Source: Bacteroidaceae bacterium (GTDB lineage: Bacteria > Bacteroidota > Bacteroidia > Bacteroidales > Bacteroidaceae). Taken from it: DNA of 7,408 nucleotides. A program made the position numbers and the translations under genes. Below the pieces are notes generated by a model. The model was not told the DNA's origin, made no database searches, and saw nothing but the letters and a program-made list of their open reading frames with translations. Below, piece after piece: positions 6,006 to 7,408 of this stretch. Within the stretch, counting starts at the first letter, position 1. Each line of letters starts with the position of its first letter. The DNA is taken from contig JAILIJ010000322.1 in assembly GCA_024695315.1 (NCBI GenBank), positions 1 to 7,408 on the forward strand, in the 5' to 3' direction.

Positions 6006-6241
6006 GTGATCTTTTTTTTCAAATTAAGAATGAAAAGTTAAGACTTCTTATCCTCTTTATTTTTCTGATTAAAATAAGAATTTTTTTGGGGATATTTAAG
6101 AATTTACAAGCCGTTTGTTTGTTATTTGACAATGGGCGGTTTGACAAAAGTTGGGAAATGATACCAACGGTGTCTCTGCCGCATAATGTTTTTATCTTAG
6201 AGGTTACCCCTAATATATGAACGGCCAAATTCCTAATCTTG
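6006..6241. other. Spacer between uvrA and mutS2, with short repeats
   Basis: No terminator with a T-tail follows uvrA on the minus strand; the only hairpin (TTAG-GG-TTA-CC-CTAA type, near 6196-6213) lacks one. Read-through from uvrA into mutS2 is therefore possible. No good TAnnTTTG box with a -33 partner is seen for mutS2; the nearest, TTAATTTG just before its start, lacks a -33 box. Positions of about 6108-6182 are less A/T-rich than the flanks. They contain TTTGACAA twice (6125-6132 and 6140-6147) and an inverted pair GTTGG/CCAAC (6151-6167). A 69-codon minus-strand ORF (6019-6228) crosses the spacer but shows no family features. Confidence 0.5.
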
Positions 6242-7408
6242 TCATTTACATTTCAATTCTTCTTCAATAAATTTGTAAGTGATACCTTTTCCTATTTTCA
6301 CAACCTCTTCAGGGGTGCCTGTAGCCATAACCATTCCACCTCCTCGTCCGCCTTCTGGGCCCATATCTATGATATAGTCTGCAAGCTTGATAACATCAAG
6401 GTTGTGCTCTATCACAATCACTGTGTTGCCTTTATCTACGAGGCGTTGGAGCACACACATGAGAACTCGTATATCTTCGAAATGAAGTCCTGTGGTTGGT
6501 TCGTCAAGAATATATACTGTTTTACCAGTATCACGTTTTGATAGTTCTGTAGCCAGTTTTACACGCTGACTTTCGCCTCCAGAAAGTGTTGATGATGGTT
6601 GCCCAAGTTTAATGTATCCAAGTCCTACTTCTTGTAGAGTTTTTATCTTATTCAGTATCTGTGGCTGGTTCTCGAAAAATTCGACTGCTTGATTGATAGT
6701 CATGTCGAGTACATCCGCTATGGATTTACCTTTGAATCGAACTTCCAACGTTTCTCTATTATATCGTTTGCCGTGGCAGCCTTCGCATGGCACAAGTACA
6801 TCTGGAAGGAAGTTCATGGCTATGGTTTTGTAGCCGTTTCCTCCACATACTTCGCATCGTCCACCTGAGACGTTGAATGAGAAACGTCCAGGTTTATATC
6901 CTCGCATCTTACTTTCTGGCATTTCCACAAATAGAGACCTTATGTCAGAAAAAACTCCTGTGTAAGTAGCTGGGTTACTTCTTGGTGTACGTCCAAGAGG
7001 TGACTGGTCGACATTCACAACCTTGTCTACATTTTCTATTCCTTCAAATTCTCTATATGGCATAGGATCCTTTAATGAACGATAGAAATGCTGAGATAGG
7101 ATAGGCTGGAGAGTCTCATTTATGAGTGTCGACTTACCGCTTCCGCTGACACCTGTAATAACAGTAAGTGTTCCTAGTGGGATGCTGATGTCTACATTTT
7201 TCAAATTGTTGCCTGTAGCTCCCTTTATGCTTATATATTTACCGTTTCCCTTACGTCGTTTGGCCGGAATCTCAATCTTCTCTTCTCCGTTTAGAAATTG
7301 AGCTGTTAGAGTCTGTTTCTTGAGCATTTCTGCTGGAGTGCCTTGAAATACCACTTCTCCTCCTTTGCGTCCGGCTTTAGGCCCCATGTCAACAATGTAA
7401 TCTGAGGC
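6242..7408 (-). CDS. uvrA: Excinuclease ABC subunit A (UvrA), C-terminal part (cut by right window edge)
   Basis: UvrA dimers find bulky DNA lesions and load UvrB at the start of nucleotide excision repair. The frame is open through the window edge, so the 388 residues seen are the C-terminal end of a protein normally about 930-950 residues long; the ATG at 7387 is internal. Numbering from the edge, the second ATPase domain has Walker A GVSGSGKS (86-93), the signature LSGGESQ (275-281), Walker B VYILDEP (298-304) and the H-loop EH (334-335). Between Walker A and signature lies the zinc module CEVC...CEGC (cysteines 185, 188, 208, 211), which helps control DNA binding, and the segment QSPLGRTPRSNPATYTG typical of UvrA. 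All catalytic and zinc residues visible are present, so this is standard UvrA and not a drug-resistance ABC relative. It ends at TGA (6244-6242), 236 bases before mutS2 on the same strand. Confidence 0.97.
   Translation of the reverse strand, partial: ASDYIVDMGPKAGRKGGEVVFQGTPAEMLKKQTLTAQFLNGEEKIEIPAKRRKGNGKYISIKGATGNNLKNVDISIPLGTLTVITGVSGSGKSTLINETLQPILSQHFYRSLKDPMPYREFEGIENVDKVVNVDQSPLGRTPRSNPATYTGVFSDIRSLFVEMPESKMRGYKPGRFSFNVSGGRCEVCGGNGYKTIAMNFLPDVLVPCEGCHGKRYNRETLEVRFKGKSIADVLDMTINQAVEFFENQPQILNKIKTLQEVGLGYIKLGQPSSTLSGGESQRVKLATELSKRDTGKTVYILDEPTTGLHFEDIRVLMCVLQRLVDKGNTVIVIEHNLDVIKLADYIIDMGPEGGRGGGMVMATGTPEEVVKIGKGITYKFIEEELKCK

Noticed and set aside
6019..6228. 69-codon minus-strand ORF between uvrA and mutS2
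   Set aside because: It has no recognisable family or promoter, and its C-terminal half is translated A/T-rich spacer. It is kept only as part of the spacer description.
7385..7387. ATG at 7387 as the start of a short 381-residue ABC protein
   Set aside because: The frame stays open upstream to the window edge and reads SDYIVDMGPKAG, the normal interior of UvrA, so the ATG is an internal methionine.
1..7408. CRISPR array, tRNA, rRNA, insertion sequence or phage genes
   Set aside because: No regularly spaced long repeats, cloverleaf sequences, rRNA signatures, transposase motifs or phage proteins were seen on either strand.

Overview
The window looks like chromosomal DNA from a Bacteroidota organism, most likely order Bacteroidales and possibly Prevotella-like. 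The evidence is a secreted family 97 glycoside hydrolase, MutS2 and UvrA proteins of Bacteroidales character, A/T-rich start contexts without Shine-Dalgarno sequences, and several matches to the Bacteroidota sigma factor -7 box TAnnTTTG. This assignment rests on sequence character alone; no database was searched.

Layout, left to right. (1) Positions 1-1286, minus strand: N-terminal 428 residues of a secreted GH97 alpha-glycosidase, cut by the left edge. (2) 1287-1623: a divergent control region with two outward-facing TAnnTTTG boxes placed almost symmetrically around an inverted repeat, a possible 32-residue ORF (1388-1486), and a separate palindrome ahead of the next gene. (3) 1624-2799, plus strand: a complete two-domain flavodiiron protein (FprA type), closed by a strong intrinsic terminator. 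(4) 2867-3470: about 600 bases without a convincing protein gene. Inside it is a promoter with both boxes, two operator-like inverted repeats 31 bp apart, and a terminator about 190 bases downstream, together suggesting an undescribed regulated small RNA. That RNA would carry a perfect 9-base complement of the 16S rRNA 3' end. (5) 3471-6005, minus strand: complete MutS2 with its own terminator at 3384-3421. (6) 6006-6241: spacer with a less A/T-rich block holding short repeats. (7) 6242-7408, minus strand: C-terminal 388 residues of UvrA, cut by the right edge.

How the genes relate. uvrA and mutS2 lie on the same strand in the order uvrA then mutS2, and both proteins act on damaged or unusual nucleic acid structures (nucleotide excision repair; branched DNA or collided ribosomes). 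FprA is an oxygen/nitric oxide scavenger expected in an anaerobe. The GH97 enzyme belongs to periplasmic or extracellular glycan use and has no obvious functional link to the rest. The protein genes are ordinary; the most interesting part is the non-coding DNA at 3021-3276, followed by the divergent region at 1305-1505.
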